Shown: piece by piece, positions 15,876 to 25,044 of the stretch
Numbering within the stretch: position 1 is the first letter of the stretch
How the letters are laid out: each line of letters begins with the position of its first letter
NCBI RefSeq assembly: GCF_001422645.1
Contig: NZ_LMLR01000010.1
Coordinates: forward strand, 776,724-840,723
Reading direction: 5' to 3'
DNA length: 64,000 bases
From: Arthrobacter sp. Leaf69
GTDB lineage: Bacteria; Actinomycetota; Actinomycetes; Actinomycetales; Micrococcaceae
Program-made: the position numbers and the translations under genes
Notes under the pieces: generated by a model
Databases searched by the model: none
What the model saw: only the letters and a program-made list of their open reading frames with translations
What the model was told of the DNA's origin: nothing

Positions 15876-16757
15876 ATGAGTAACCGAGCAGAGTCCTTCC
15901 TCGTGGGCCTGATAGGCGATGGCGTGATGCCGTCCCTCACGCCCCCCATGCACGAACGCGAAGGCGATGTGCAGGGCCTCCGGTACCTCTACCGCCCCAT
16001 CGACCTCACCGAACTGGGGCTTCCCGGCCAGAGTATCGGCGAGCTCCTGACCGGCGCCTACCGCCTGGGCTTCAACGGCCTGAACATCACCCATCCGTGC
16101 AAACAACTGGTATTGGAGCACCTGGACGAGGTCGCCCCCGACGCCCGGCGCCTCGGCGCAGTCAACACGGTGACCATCCGGGACGGCCGTTTCATCGGCC
16201 ACAACACCGACTTCTCCGGATTCGCCGCCGCCCTCGCCTCCGGCCTGCCGGGAGCCAGGCTGAACCGCGTGGTGCAGCTGGGGGCCGGGGGTGCCGGCTC
16301 CGCCGTCGCCTACGCCTTGCTCACCGCAGGGGTCCGGGAACTTGACCTGGTGGACACCGATCCCGCCCGCTGCGCGGCCCGTGCCGCTGAACTTGCCGGC
16401 TTCTTCCCGGACCAGCTGGTCACCGCGCGGACGACGGCGGAGCTTCCGCACCTGATGCCGCTGGCCGACGGCCTGGTGCACTGCACACCGGTGGGCATGG
16501 CCGCCCACCCCGGTGTCCCGCTGGACATGTGCCTCGTGACACCCCGGCACTGGGTGGCGGACATTGTGTACCGGCCGATCGAAACCGAACTGGTCCGTGA
16601 AGCCCGCGCCAAAGGCTGCGAGGTGCTCGACGGCGGCCGGATGGCCGTGGGTCAGGCAGCTGACGCCTTCCGGATCTTCACCGGCCGGGAGGCTGACGCG
16701 GACCGGATGCGCGCGCACTTCCTGGAACTCGTCGCCGCCGAAGAGGTGGCCGCCTGA
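15876..16757 (+). CDS. qsuD: Shikimate/quinate dehydrogenase, catabolic AroE-like
   Basis: A 293-residue AroE-superfamily protein. The substrate-binding motif is NITHPCKQ (70-77, catalytic Lys76), the second catalytic residue Asp112 (HNTD), and the nucleotide loop GAGGAGSA (136-143). The H-P-C-K version differs from the usual biosynthetic AroE (V/I-P-Y/H-K) and fits NAD-linked catabolic enzymes such as corynebacterial QsuD, by my recollection. The ATG at 15876 has AAAGGAG 9 nt upstream. It should oxidise shikimate to 3-dehydroshikimate for the next enzyme, whose gene overlaps by one base. Confidence 0.82.
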   Translation: MSNRAESFLVGLIGDGVMPSLTPPMHEREGDVQGLRYLYRPIDLTELGLPGQSIGELLTGAYRLGFNGLNITHPCKQLVLEHLDEVAPDARRLGAVNTVTIRDGRFIGHNTDFSGFAAALASGLPGARLNRVVQLGAGGAGSAVAYALLTAGVRELDLVDTDPARCAARAAELAGFFPDQLVTARTTAELPHLMPLADGLVHCTPVGMAAHPGVPLDMCLVTPRHWVADIVYRPIETELVREARAKGCEVLDGGRMAVGQAADAFRIFTGREADADRMRAHFLELVAAEEVAA

Positions 16758-18727
16758 TGCGCACCGGAATCGCCACAGTCTGCCTCTCCGGCACGCTGCG
16801 GGAAAAGATGCAGGCCTGCGCCAGCGCGGGCTTCGACGGTATCGAAATTTTCGAACAGGACCTCGTCACCTCCCCGCTGAGCCCGGAGGACGTCCGCACC
16901 ATGGCCGCGGACCTGGGCCTGACCCTGGATCTGTACCAGCCGTTCCGCGACTTCGACAGCGTGCCCGGGGACCTGCTGGCCGCCAACCTGCGCCGCGCGG
17001 AGGCGAAATTCCGGCTGATGTCCCGCCTGGGCATGGACACCATCCTGGTCTGCTCCAACGTCGCCACTGCCAGCATTGACGACGACGGGCTCCGGGCCGA
17101 ACAGCTCACCGCCCTCGCCGCCCTCGCGCGGGACCACGGCGTCAAGGTGGCCTACGAGGCGCTGGCATGGGGGAAGTACGTCAACGACTACGAGCACGCG
17201 CACCGGCTCGTCGCAGCAGTGGACCACCCCAACCTGGGCACGTGCCTGGACTCGTTCCATATCCTCTCCCGTGACGCGGACACCGCCCCGATCGAATCCT
17301 TCGACCCGGAGAAGATCTTCTTCGTCCAAGTGGCTGATGCTCCCAAGCTGTCCATGGATGTCCTGTCCTGGAGCCGGCACTACCGGGTGTTCCCGGGTGA
17401 AGGCCAGTTCGAACTCGCCAAGTTCATGGGACATGTGGTCCGGGCCGGCTACACCGGCCCGGTGTCCCTTGAGGTCTTCAACGACGTGTTCCGCCAGTCC
17501 GACGTCGAACGGACCGCTGTGGACGCGATGCGGTCGCTGATCTGGCTGGAGGAGCAGAGCGCCAAGTGGCTGGACGCGCATCTGGCCGCCGGAAACGGTG
17601 CCGGCAGTGCCGGAACTGCCGCGACAAGCCGCCGCCGGTACGCGATGGAGCTCGCCACGCTCCCGCAGGTGGCCGAGCCCGCCGGCTTCAACTTCGCCGA
17701 GGTCAGGGCCGCGGACACCACCGGCCTGGAAACCTTGCTTGGCCAGCTGGGATTCGATTTCAACGGGCGCCACCGGACGAAGAACGTGCAGTTGTGGACC
17801 ATGGGCCACGCCCGCGTGATCATCAACGAGGATTCCTCCCAGGAATCCCGCACCTCCGGGACGGCGACCGCACCCGCGATTTCCGCCCTGGGCTTCGACG
17901 TCGATTCCCCCGTCGTCGCCGCCGCCCGGGCCCAGCAGCTCAAGGCCCCGGCCGTGCCCCGCAAAAGCCAGGCCGACGAGGAAATTTTCCAGGGCTTCGC
18001 CGCCCCCGACTCCACCGAGATCTTCCTGTGCCAGGGCAGCCCCGACGGCACCGCCGTGTGGACCCACGAATTCGGCGAGGGGCGCGAAGCCCCCGCCGTC
18101 GCGGCAGCGTCCCGGAATGCGGTCATCGACCACGTCAACCTCGCCCAGCCCTGGCAGCACTTCGACGAGGCCGTCCTCTTCTACACCAGCGCCCTGGCCC
18201 TGGAGCCGCAGCCGTACGCGGAAGTCGCCAGCCCCACCGGTTTGGTCCGGTCCCAGGTGATGCTCACCCGCGACCGCGGCGTCCGCCTCGTGCTGAACCT
18301 GGCCCCGCTGATCCAGCGCGAAGGCGCCGCCCCGGACGGGACTGCCGGCCCCCGCCCGGAGGCAACCGGCCAACGCCGCACCTACCAGGAACACATCGCC
18401 TTCGCGGTGGATGACCTCGTCGCGACGGCCCGCGCCGCCAAAGCACGCGGCCTGGACTTCCTCCAGATCCCGGCGAACTACTACGAGGACCTCGACGCCC
18501 GGTTCGGCCTGGACCCCGCCTTCCTGGCGACCCTCCGGGAGCTCAACCTCCTCTACGACCGCGACGCCGACGGCGAGTTCCTGCACTTCTACACCGCCAC
18601 CGTGGGCAGCGTGTTCTTCGAAATGGTGGAGCGCCGCGGAGCCTACGACGGCTACGGGGCGCCCAACGCCCCGGTGCGGCACGCCGTCCAGTACGACCAC
18701 CTGCACCAGCTAAACCCCACCCGCTGA
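16757..18727 (+). CDS. qsuB: 3-Dehydroshikimate dehydratase with C-terminal HPPD-like domain
   Basis: A 656-residue two-domain protein. Residues 1 to about 280 form a TIM barrel of the AP-endonuclease-2/sugar isomerase family, which dehydrates 3-dehydroshikimate to protocatechuate. A linker follows, and residues from about 300 form a vicinal-oxygen-chelate unit like 4-hydroxyphenylpyruvate dioxygenase, with candidate metal ligands His in IDHVNL and YQEHIAF and Glu in FFEMVERR. This arrangement is known for bacterial QsuB/QuiC1. TGATG overlap with the dehydrogenase gene. It links shikimate to the pca genes downstream. Confidence 0.9.
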   Translation: MRTGIATVCLSGTLREKMQACASAGFDGIEIFEQDLVTSPLSPEDVRTMAADLGLTLDLYQPFRDFDSVPGDLLAANLRRAEAKFRLMSRLGMDTILVCSNVATASIDDDGLRAEQLTALAALARDHGVKVAYEALAWGKYVNDYEHAHRLVAAVDHPNLGTCLDSFHILSRDADTAPIESFDPEKIFFVQVADAPKLSMDVLSWSRHYRVFPGEGQFELAKFMGHVVRAGYTGPVSLEVFNDVFRQSDVERTAVDAMRSLIWLEEQSAKWLDAHLAAGNGAGSAGTAATSRRRYAMELATLPQVAEPAGFNFAEVRAADTTGLETLLGQLGFDFNGRHRTKNVQLWTMGHARVIINEDSSQESRTSGTATAPAISALGFDVDSPVVAAARAQQLKAPAVPRKSQADEEIFQGFAAPDSTEIFLCQGSPDGTAVWTHEFGEGREAPAVAAASRNAVIDHVNLAQPWQHFDEAVLFYTSALALEPQPYAEVASPTGLVRSQVMLTRDRGVRLVLNLAPLIQREGAAPDGTAGPRPEATGQRRTYQEHIAFAVDDLVATARAAKARGLDFLQIPANYYEDLDARFGLDPAFLATLRELNLLYDRDADGEFLHFYTATVGSVFFEMVERRGAYDGYGAPNAPVRHAVQYDHLHQLNPTR

Positions 18728-18774
18728 CCACACTCCCTGACCGACAACACCACACCCCACGAAAGGAGGCTGCT

Positions 18775-19683
18775 GTGCCTGAAGAGTTCAACCTTGAAAC
18801 CTACAACGCGGATCCGCTCACCGAGGTCGTGTCCGACGCCGCCACGGAGGCCGCACCAAAGACGTATGCGAGTGCTGTCCCTGCCGGGGACGATGCCGCT
18901 GAGTCGCAGGCGGACCTCAGCGCCGAAATGAAGGCCCTCGGCGACGCCTACGCCCAGGCCCTCCGGAACGGCGCCCCGGCAGAGATCCAGCCGCGGCTGG
19001 ACTACGCGCCGTACCGCAGCAGCGTCCTGCGCCACCCCACCAAGGACCTGCACCACGCGGACCCGGAGACCATCGAGCTGCACTCTCCCGCGTTCGGGCA
19101 CATGGACGTGCACGCGCTGGAGGCGGACCTCACCATCCAGCACGGCGGGGAACCGCTGGGCGAACGCATCGTCGTCTCCGGTCGGGTCCTCGACGGCGAC
19201 GGCCGGCCGGTCGCCAGCCAGCTGGTCGAGATCTGGCAGGCGAACTCCGCCGGCCGCTACATCCACAAGCGGGACCAGCATCCCGCACCGCTGGACCCCA
19301 ACTTCACCGGCGTCGGCCGCTGCATCACCGGCGCCGACGGCTCCTACAGCTTCACCACCATCAAGCCCGGCGCCTACCCGTGGAAGAACCACCTGAACGC
19401 CTGGCGCCCGGCCCACATCCACTTCTCCCTGTTCGGCCAGGAGTTCACCCAGCGGATTGTCACCCAGATGTACTTCCCCGGTGACCAGCTCTTCCCGCTG
19501 GACCCGATCTACCAGTCAATCGTGGACCAGGACGCCCGCGACCGGCTCGTCGCCACGTACAACCACGAGCAGACCAAACCCGAATGGGCCCTGGCGTACA
19601 ACTGGGACATCGTCCTGACCGGTTCCAAGCGGACTTGGACAGAGAACGAGGCCCTGGGGGCAGAAGGAGACGACCATGAGTAA
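18775..19683 (+). CDS. pcaH: Protocatechuate 3,4-dioxygenase beta subunit
   Basis: The iron-binding subunit of intradiol dioxygenase. The Fe(III) ligands are Tyr162 (GRYIHKRD), Tyr201 (AYPWKNH), His214 and His216 (PAHIHF). It opens protocatechuate to 3-carboxy-cis,cis-muconate. AAAGGAGG lies ahead of the GTG start. At 302 residues it is longer than the usual 235-240 because of an acidic, Ala-rich N-terminal stretch of about 60 residues with no known domain. The stop overlaps pcaG by 8 nt. Confidence 0.93.
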   Translation: MPEEFNLETYNADPLTEVVSDAATEAAPKTYASAVPAGDDAAESQADLSAEMKALGDAYAQALRNGAPAEIQPRLDYAPYRSSVLRHPTKDLHHADPETIELHSPAFGHMDVHALEADLTIQHGGEPLGERIVVSGRVLDGDGRPVASQLVEIWQANSAGRYIHKRDQHPAPLDPNFTGVGRCITGADGSYSFTTIKPGAYPWKNHLNAWRPAHIHFSLFGQEFTQRIVTQMYFPGDQLFPLDPIYQSIVDQDARDRLVATYNHEQTKPEWALAYNWDIVLTGSKRTWTENEALGAEGDDHE

Positions 19684-20266
19684 CCCCACCAAACTGATTC
19701 CGACCCCCGGCCAGACCGTGGGACCGTTCTACGGCTACGCCCTGCCCTACACCAAGGACCGCGAACTGCTGGCCCCCGGCTCCCCGGGTTCCATCCGTCT
19801 GCAGGGCACGGTCTACGACGGCGCCGGCCACCCCATTCCCGACGCGATCCTGGAAATCTGGCAGGCCGACGCCGACGGCAAGGTCCCACACCGCACGGGT
19901 TCCCTGGTCCGTGACGGCTACACCTTTACCGGCTTCGGCCGCAGCGCCGTCGGCAACACCGGCGTCTTCACCTTCACTACGGTGAACCCGGGCCCCACCG
20001 AGGAAGGCGCGGCACCGTTCATCGCCGTGGCGGTCTTCGCACGCGGCCTCATGAACCGGCTCTTCACCCGGATCTACCTGCCGGAGGACGAGGCCGCCCT
20101 GGCCGCCGACCCCCTGCTCCGCTCGCTCGATCCGGAGCGCCGCAGGACGCTGATCGCACGCCGCGACGCGGATGGCGGCCTGACCTGGGACATCCGGCTC
20201 CAGGGCGACGGCGAAACCGTGTTCCTTGATTTTGAAGGTGCCGGCCCCGAGGGCGCCTCGCAGTGA
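19676..20266 (+). CDS. pcaG: Protocatechuate 3,4-dioxygenase alpha subunit
   Basis: A 196-residue intradiol dioxygenase subunit: TPGQTVGPFYGYALPY at the N-terminus, DAILEIWQADADGK and TTVNPGP in the middle, and FARGLMNRLFTRIYLP in the latter half. The iron ligands are missing, as in other alpha subunits. It pairs with PcaH. It starts 8 nt inside pcaH and ends with a 4-nt overlap (GTGA) into pcaB. Confidence 0.93.
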   Translation: MSNPTKLIPTPGQTVGPFYGYALPYTKDRELLAPGSPGSIRLQGTVYDGAGHPIPDAILEIWQADADGKVPHRTGSLVRDGYTFTGFGRSAVGNTGVFTFTTVNPGPTEEGAAPFIAVAVFARGLMNRLFTRIYLPEDEAALAADPLLRSLDPERRRTLIARRDADGGLTWDIRLQGDGETVFLDFEGAGPEGASQ

Positions 20267-21852
20267 TCTCCCAAGACAACAGTGCTGGCACAGCGGACGG
20301 CGCCGGCCGCCAGGGCGACGTCGGCCTCCAGGGTGACTTTGGACTACTCAGTCCCGTCTCGGCGTCACCGGTCGTGGCGGCGCTGACCGGGGACCGGGCG
20401 GTACTGGCCGCCATTCTCCGGGTGGAGGCCGCTTGGGCCACGGTCCTGGAAGGCGCGTCCCTGGCGCCTGCCGGATCCGCCGCGGTGGTAGACGCGGCCG
20501 CCGACGTGAGCCGCTACGACCTCGCGGGCCTTGCCGTGCGCGCCCAGGGCGGCGCCAACCCGGTGATCCCGCTGCTGGCGGACCTCCGCGGACACGTCGC
20601 AGCCCTTGATACCGCGGGGATCGGCGCCGGACAGGCCGTGCACACCTCGCTGACCAGCCAGGACGTGCTCGATTCAGCCCTGATCCTCCTGGCCAGGGAC
20701 GCCGTCGGCGGACTGCTCACCGAACTGAAGGCAACGACGGCGGCGCTGGCCGCCCTCGCGGAACAGCACGCGGCCACGCTCTGCGTGGGCCGCAGCCTCA
20801 CCCAGCACTCCCTGCCGTTCAGCTTCGGGCTCAAGGCGGCCCAATGGTTCCACGGCCTCGCCGCCGCCGCGCGCCGCCTCGAGGCGCTCGAGTTCCCAGT
20901 GCAGACCGGAGGGGCGGCCGGGACCCTTGCGGCCGGCACCGTACTGACGGCACGCTCTGGACTCAGCCCCTTTGATCTGTCCGACCGGCTGGCCGCAGAA
21001 CTCGGCCTCGCCGCCGTCCCGGCCCCGTGGCACACCAACCGCCTCGCCGTCACGTCCCTCGGCGACGCCCTGGCCGCCGTGACCGACGCCGCGGGCAAGA
21101 TCGCGTCCGACGTGCTGTTCCTGAGCCGCCCGGAGGTCGCCGAACTCGCTGAACCACGCGCCGCGGGACGGGGCGGGTCCTCGGCCATGCCGCAGAAGCA
21201 GAACCCGGTGCTGTCCGTGCTGGTGCGCAGCGCAGCCCTGCAAGCCCCCGGCCAGGCCGCCCAGCTGCACCTGGCCGCCGCCAACTTCAACGATGAACGC
21301 CCTGACGGCGCCTGGCACAGCGAATGGCCTGCCCTCCGCCAGCTCCTCCGCCTCGGCCTCGGAGCCTCGATCCAGCTCCGGGAACTTGCCGAAGGCCTGC
21401 AGGTCTTCCCCGGGGCCATGCGGCGCAACCTGGACCTCGCCGGACCGCTGCTGCTCAGTGAAGCCGTCACGGCCGCCGTCGCACCGCTGCTTGCCGGACA
21501 GCCAGGGGCCGGACTGTCAGGTGCTGACGGCAAGCAGTTGCTGCAGTCCGTCGTGGACCAGACGCTCCAGGTCCCGGCCGCCGAACAGGCCGCCACCTAC
21601 CGGCGGCTGCTCCGCGACGCCGTCCCGCCTGCGCTGCTCTCCGACGCCCGGCTCGAGGAACTGCTCGATCCGGCCAACTACCTCGGCCAGGCAGCCGACA
21701 TCTCCCGCCGCATCCTCGCGGCCTACCCGGACTACAGCGCCAGCGTCGCCGGCGCCGCCACCGGCACAGTCAGCGGCACCGGCGCCGACACCGCCGCCGG
21801 AGTCCCCAAGTCATTACCGATCCCCGACCTGAACGGAGCCTCCCGTGGCTAG
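20263..21852 (+). CDS. pcaB: 3-Carboxy-cis,cis-muconate cycloisomerase
   Basis: A fumarase/aspartase-superfamily enzyme with the signature GSSAMPQKQNP and helix SLTQHSLPFSFGLKAAQW. It forms 4-carboxymuconolactone from 3-carboxymuconate. The protein (529 residues) is longer than the roughly 450 typical: it has a Gly-rich N-terminal lead of about 25 residues and a Ser/Thr/Gly-rich C-terminal tail of about 50. GTG start overlapping pcaG. An 8-nt overlap with pcaD keeps the operon compact. Confidence 0.92.
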   Translation: MISQDNSAGTADGAGRQGDVGLQGDFGLLSPVSASPVVAALTGDRAVLAAILRVEAAWATVLEGASLAPAGSAAVVDAAADVSRYDLAGLAVRAQGGANPVIPLLADLRGHVAALDTAGIGAGQAVHTSLTSQDVLDSALILLARDAVGGLLTELKATTAALAALAEQHAATLCVGRSLTQHSLPFSFGLKAAQWFHGLAAAARRLEALEFPVQTGGAAGTLAAGTVLTARSGLSPFDLSDRLAAELGLAAVPAPWHTNRLAVTSLGDALAAVTDAAGKIASDVLFLSRPEVAELAEPRAAGRGGSSAMPQKQNPVLSVLVRSAALQAPGQAAQLHLAAANFNDERPDGAWHSEWPALRQLLRLGLGASIQLRELAEGLQVFPGAMRRNLDLAGPLLLSEAVTAAVAPLLAGQPGAGLSGADGKQLLQSVVDQTLQVPAAEQAATYRRLLRDAVPPALLSDARLEELLDPANYLGQAADISRRILAAYPDYSASVAGAATGTVSGTGADTAAGVPKSLPIPDLNGASRG

Positions 21853-22663
21853 ACCCAACGTCAAGGCAGTACTGCTCTCGCCCCAGCGCCCGCTGGGGGA
21901 CAAACCACTCCTCGTGGCTGGCCCGTCCCTGGGCACCTCCACGCTGCTGTGGACCCAGGCCGGCGCCCTGCTCGGCGGCGACGTCGACGTCGTCGCCTGG
22001 GACCTGCCGGGGCACGGCATCTCACCGGCCGCGACGGAGCCGTTCACGGTGGCCGAGTTGGCCGACGCCGTCGTCGAACTGGTCGATTCGATCGCTCCCG
22101 GCGCCCGGTTCCACTACGCCGGCGTCTCGCTGGGCGGCGCCACCGGGCTGCAGTTGGGCATCAAGCACGGCGACCGCCTCAAGAGCTTGTCCGTGCAGTG
22201 CACCGGGGCCAAACTGGGCACGCCGGAGGGCTGGCTGGAGCGCGCGGAGACCGTCCGCACGCAGGGGACCCCGGTGATGATCCAGGGATCGGCGCAGCGC
22301 TGGTTCGCACCAGGTTTTATGGAGCACCAGCCGGAACTCAGCGGCCGCCTGCTGCACAGCCTGCGCGACGCCGACCGCTTCAGCTACGCCTTCTGCTGCG
22401 AAGCCCTCGCCGGCTTCGACGTCAGGGACCAGTTGGGCAGCATCAGCGTCCCCACCCAGGCCATCGCCGGGGCCCTGGACAGTGTCGCTCCTCCCTCGAT
22501 GGCCACGGAGATCGTCGAAGGAATCACCTCCGGCGGCGGCACAGCGAACGCCGCGACCCTCGAGGGCGTGGCCCACCTGGCCCCCTTCGAGGCCCCGGGC
22601 CACGTGGCCGAACTGCTGCGCAGCCTGATCACCTGGACCGAGTCCACCGGAGCAGGAAAATGA
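21845..22663 (+). CDS. pcaD: 3-Oxoadipate enol-lactonase
   Basis: A 272-residue alpha/beta hydrolase. The nucleophile is Ser95 (GVSLGG), the acid is probably the Asp in AGALDSVAP, and the His is in LEGVAHLAPFE. It hydrolyses beta-ketoadipate enol-lactone to beta-ketoadipate. In Rhodococcus and Streptomyces this activity is often fused to PcaC as PcaL; here the two are separate genes with an ATGA overlap. GTG start. Confidence 0.9.
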   Translation: MARPNVKAVLLSPQRPLGDKPLLVAGPSLGTSTLLWTQAGALLGGDVDVVAWDLPGHGISPAATEPFTVAELADAVVELVDSIAPGARFHYAGVSLGGATGLQLGIKHGDRLKSLSVQCTGAKLGTPEGWLERAETVRTQGTPVMIQGSAQRWFAPGFMEHQPELSGRLLHSLRDADRFSYAFCCEALAGFDVRDQLGSISVPTQAIAGALDSVAPPSMATEIVEGITSGGGTANAATLEGVAHLAPFEAPGHVAELLRSLITWTESTGAGK

Positions 22664-23172
22664 CGGGCCGCCAGCTCAACGGCGCAGAACCCGGCGGACC
22701 CGAGCGGACCGGGCTGGAACGGCATGGAGCGGTCCAGCCGGACGCCACCAGCCAGGAGGTCTATGACGGCGGAATGGTGGTCCGCCGCGAGGTGCTCGGC
22801 GCCGAACACGTGGACCGCGCCAACGCCGCCAAGGACTCCTTCACCGAGGACTTCCAGGACATGATCACCCGGATCGCCTGGGGCGGCATCTGGACCAGGC
22901 CGGGCCTGAGCCGCCAGATGCGCTCGGCGGTCACCCTCACCGCCATGGTGGCCCACGGGCACTGGGAAGAACTGGCCATGCATATCCGCGCCGCCATCAA
23001 CAACGGCCTGAGCCGGGATGAGATCAAGGAAATCCTGCTCCAGACCGCGATCTACTGCGGGGTCCCCTCCGCCAATACCGCCTTCAAGACCGCCCAGCAA
23101 GTGTTCCAGTCCATGGACACCCCCGCCAGGGACAATACAGAAGTCAACACAGGATCGGACAAGACGCCGTGA
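22660..23172 (+). CDS. pcaC: 4-Carboxymuconolactone decarboxylase
   Basis: A 170-residue CMD-family protein. The core from about residue 40 reads MVVRREVLGAEHV, the conserved WTRPGLSRQMRS and the C-terminal LLQTAIYCGVPSANTAF. The first 35 residues are a variable, Gly/Pro-rich lead. It removes CO2 from 4-carboxymuconolactone. Its ATG overlaps the pcaD stop and its stop overlaps the pcaF start (GTGA), so it is tightly coupled to both. Confidence 0.93.
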   Translation: MTGRQLNGAEPGGPERTGLERHGAVQPDATSQEVYDGGMVVRREVLGAEHVDRANAAKDSFTEDFQDMITRIAWGGIWTRPGLSRQMRSAVTLTAMVAHGHWEELAMHIRAAINNGLSRDEIKEILLQTAIYCGVPSANTAFKTAQQVFQSMDTPARDNTEVNTGSDKTP

Positions 23173-24380
23173 ATCAGGCCTACATCTACGACGCCGTCAG
23201 GACCCCCTTCGGCAAGTTCGGCGGCGGACTCGCCGGCGTCCGGCCGGACGACCTCGCCGCCCACGTGATCCGCGAAGCCGTGAAGCGCGCCCGGAACCTC
23301 GACGTCGAACGCATCGATGAGGTGGTCTTCGGCAACGCCAACGGCGCCGGCGAGGAGAACCGCAACATCGCCCGGATGGGCACCCTCCTGGCCGGGCTTC
23401 CCGTCTCGGTTCCCGGCACCACCGTCAACCGGCTCTGCGGCTCCTCCCTGGACGCCGCGATCATCGCCTCCCGCCAGATCAACACCGGCGACGCGGAGCT
23501 GATGCTGGTCGGCGGCGCCGAATCGATGTCCCGCGCCCCCTGGGTGCTGCCCAAGACGGAGAAGCCCTACCCGGCCGGCGACATGACGCTGGTCTCCACC
23601 ACGCTGGGCTGGCGGCTGGTCAACAAGGCCATGCGGCCGGACTGGACCGTGTCCCTGGGCGAGGCCACCGAGCGGCTCCGGGAGAAATACGGTGTCACCC
23701 GCGAGGCGCAGGACGAATTCTCGGCCAACTCGCACAACCTCGCCGCCGCTGCCTGGGATGAGGGGTTCTACGACAGGCTCGTCACCCCGGTCCCGGGCAC
23801 GGACCTGGTCCGCGACGAGGGCATCCGTGCCGGATCCACGGCGGAGAAGCTCGCCGGCCTGAAGACCGTGTTCCGGGCCGAGGACGGCACCGTCACCGCC
23901 GGGAACGCGTCCCCGCTGTCCGACGGCGCCTCCGCGGCGTGGCTCGGCTCGGAAAACGCCGCGGGGATCCTGGGCCTGGAACCGCTGGCCCGCATCGCCG
24001 GCCGCGGCGCGCACGCTAACGATCCGCAGTTCTTCGGCTACGCCCCCGTGGAAGCCGCGAACAAGGCCCTCGCCAAAGCCGGCATCGGCTGGGACCAAGT
24101 GGGCGCCGTCGAACTCAACGAGGCCTTCGCCGCGCAGTCCCTGGCCTGCATCAACGCCTGGGGCATCGACCCGTCCATCGTGAACCGGCACGGCGGAGCC
24201 ATCGCCATGGGCCACCCGCTGGGCGCCTCCGGCGGGCGGATCCTCGGCACCCTCGCCCGCAGCCTGCAGGCTTCCGGGCAGCGCTGGGGCGTCGCCGCGA
24301 TCTGCATCGGCGTCGGCCAGGGCCTCGCCGTCGTGCTCGAAAACGTCACCGCAACCGCCACCAGCACAGTAAAGGGCTAA
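23169..24380 (+). CDS. pcaF: Beta-ketoadipyl-CoA thiolase
   Basis: A 403-residue thiolase. The acylated Cys90 is in NRLCGSSLDA, the catalytic His in GGAIAMGHPLGASG, and the second Cys in CIGVGQG near the C-terminus. It splits beta-ketoadipyl-CoA into acetyl-CoA and succinyl-CoA, the last step of the pathway. GTG start at 23169 overlapping pcaC. A general acetyl-CoA acetyltransferase would look similar; operon context decides the call. Confidence 0.92.
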   Translation: MNQAYIYDAVRTPFGKFGGGLAGVRPDDLAAHVIREAVKRARNLDVERIDEVVFGNANGAGEENRNIARMGTLLAGLPVSVPGTTVNRLCGSSLDAAIIASRQINTGDAELMLVGGAESMSRAPWVLPKTEKPYPAGDMTLVSTTLGWRLVNKAMRPDWTVSLGEATERLREKYGVTREAQDEFSANSHNLAAAAWDEGFYDRLVTPVPGTDLVRDEGIRAGSTAEKLAGLKTVFRAEDGTVTAGNASPLSDGASAAWLGSENAAGILGLEPLARIAGRGAHANDPQFFGYAPVEAANKALAKAGIGWDQVGAVELNEAFAAQSLACINAWGIDPSIVNRHGGAIAMGHPLGASGGRILGTLARSLQASGQRWGVAAICIGVGQGLAVVLENVTATATSTVKG

Positions 24381-24383
24381 GAC

Positions 24384-25043
24384 ATGCTGAACTTTCCCGA
24401 CACCGTCAACGAGGCCGTCGCCGGCATCCGGGACGGATCCACCGTGATGATCGGAGGTTTCGGCAACGCCGGTCAGCCGTTCGAACTCATCGACGCCTTG
24501 ATGGACTGCGGCGCCAGGGACCTCACCGTGGTCAATAACAACGCCGGCCAGGGCGACCAGGGCCTCGCGCTGCTGATCAAGGAAGGCCGGGTGAAGAAAA
24601 TGATCTGCTCGTTTCCGCGGCAGTCCGACTCCTGGCACTTCGACGCGAAGTTCCGCGCCGGCGAGATCGAACTCGAACTCGTCCCGCAGGGCAACCTCGC
24701 CGAACGGATCCGCGCCGCGGGCGCCGGGATCGGCGGCTTCTTCACCCCCACCGGATACGGCACCATGCTGGCCGAAGGAAAGGAAACCCGCATCCTGGAC
24801 GGCCGCGGCCAGGTCTTCGAGACCCCCATCCACGCCGACGTCGCCCTCATCAAAGCGCTCACGGCCGACGGCAAGGGCAACCTGGTCTACCGGAAGACGG
24901 CCCGCAACTTCGGCCCGATCATGGCCGCCGCGGCCCAACACACCATCGTCCAGGTGTCCCGGATCGTCCCCACCGGAGACCTCGACCCGGAGACCATCGT
25001 GACCCCCGGCATCTACGTCAACAGCATTGTGAAGGTGGCCTGA
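24384..25043 (+). CDS. pcaI: 3-Oxoadipate CoA-transferase subunit A
   Basis: A 219-residue family I CoA-transferase alpha subunit. The CoA-binding signature GGFGNAGQP lies at 24-32, and the NNNAGQGD and GGFFTPTGYGT segments are typical. With PcaJ it moves CoA from succinyl-CoA to beta-ketoadipate. It starts 3 nt after pcaF and is followed one base later by pcaJ. Confidence 0.93.
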   Translation: MLNFPDTVNEAVAGIRDGSTVMIGGFGNAGQPFELIDALMDCGARDLTVVNNNAGQGDQGLALLIKEGRVKKMICSFPRQSDSWHFDAKFRAGEIELELVPQGNLAERIRAAGAGIGGFFTPTGYGTMLAEGKETRILDGRGQVFETPIHADVALIKALTADGKGNLVYRKTARNFGPIMAAAAQHTIVQVSRIVPTGDLDPETIVTPGIYVNSIVKVA

Positions 25044-25044
25044 C

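Noticed and set aside
16652..18706. 684-codon minus-strand frame opposite qsuB
   Set aside because: Gly/Val/Ala-rich shadow caused by GC3 bias; the plus strand encodes a clear two-domain enzyme.
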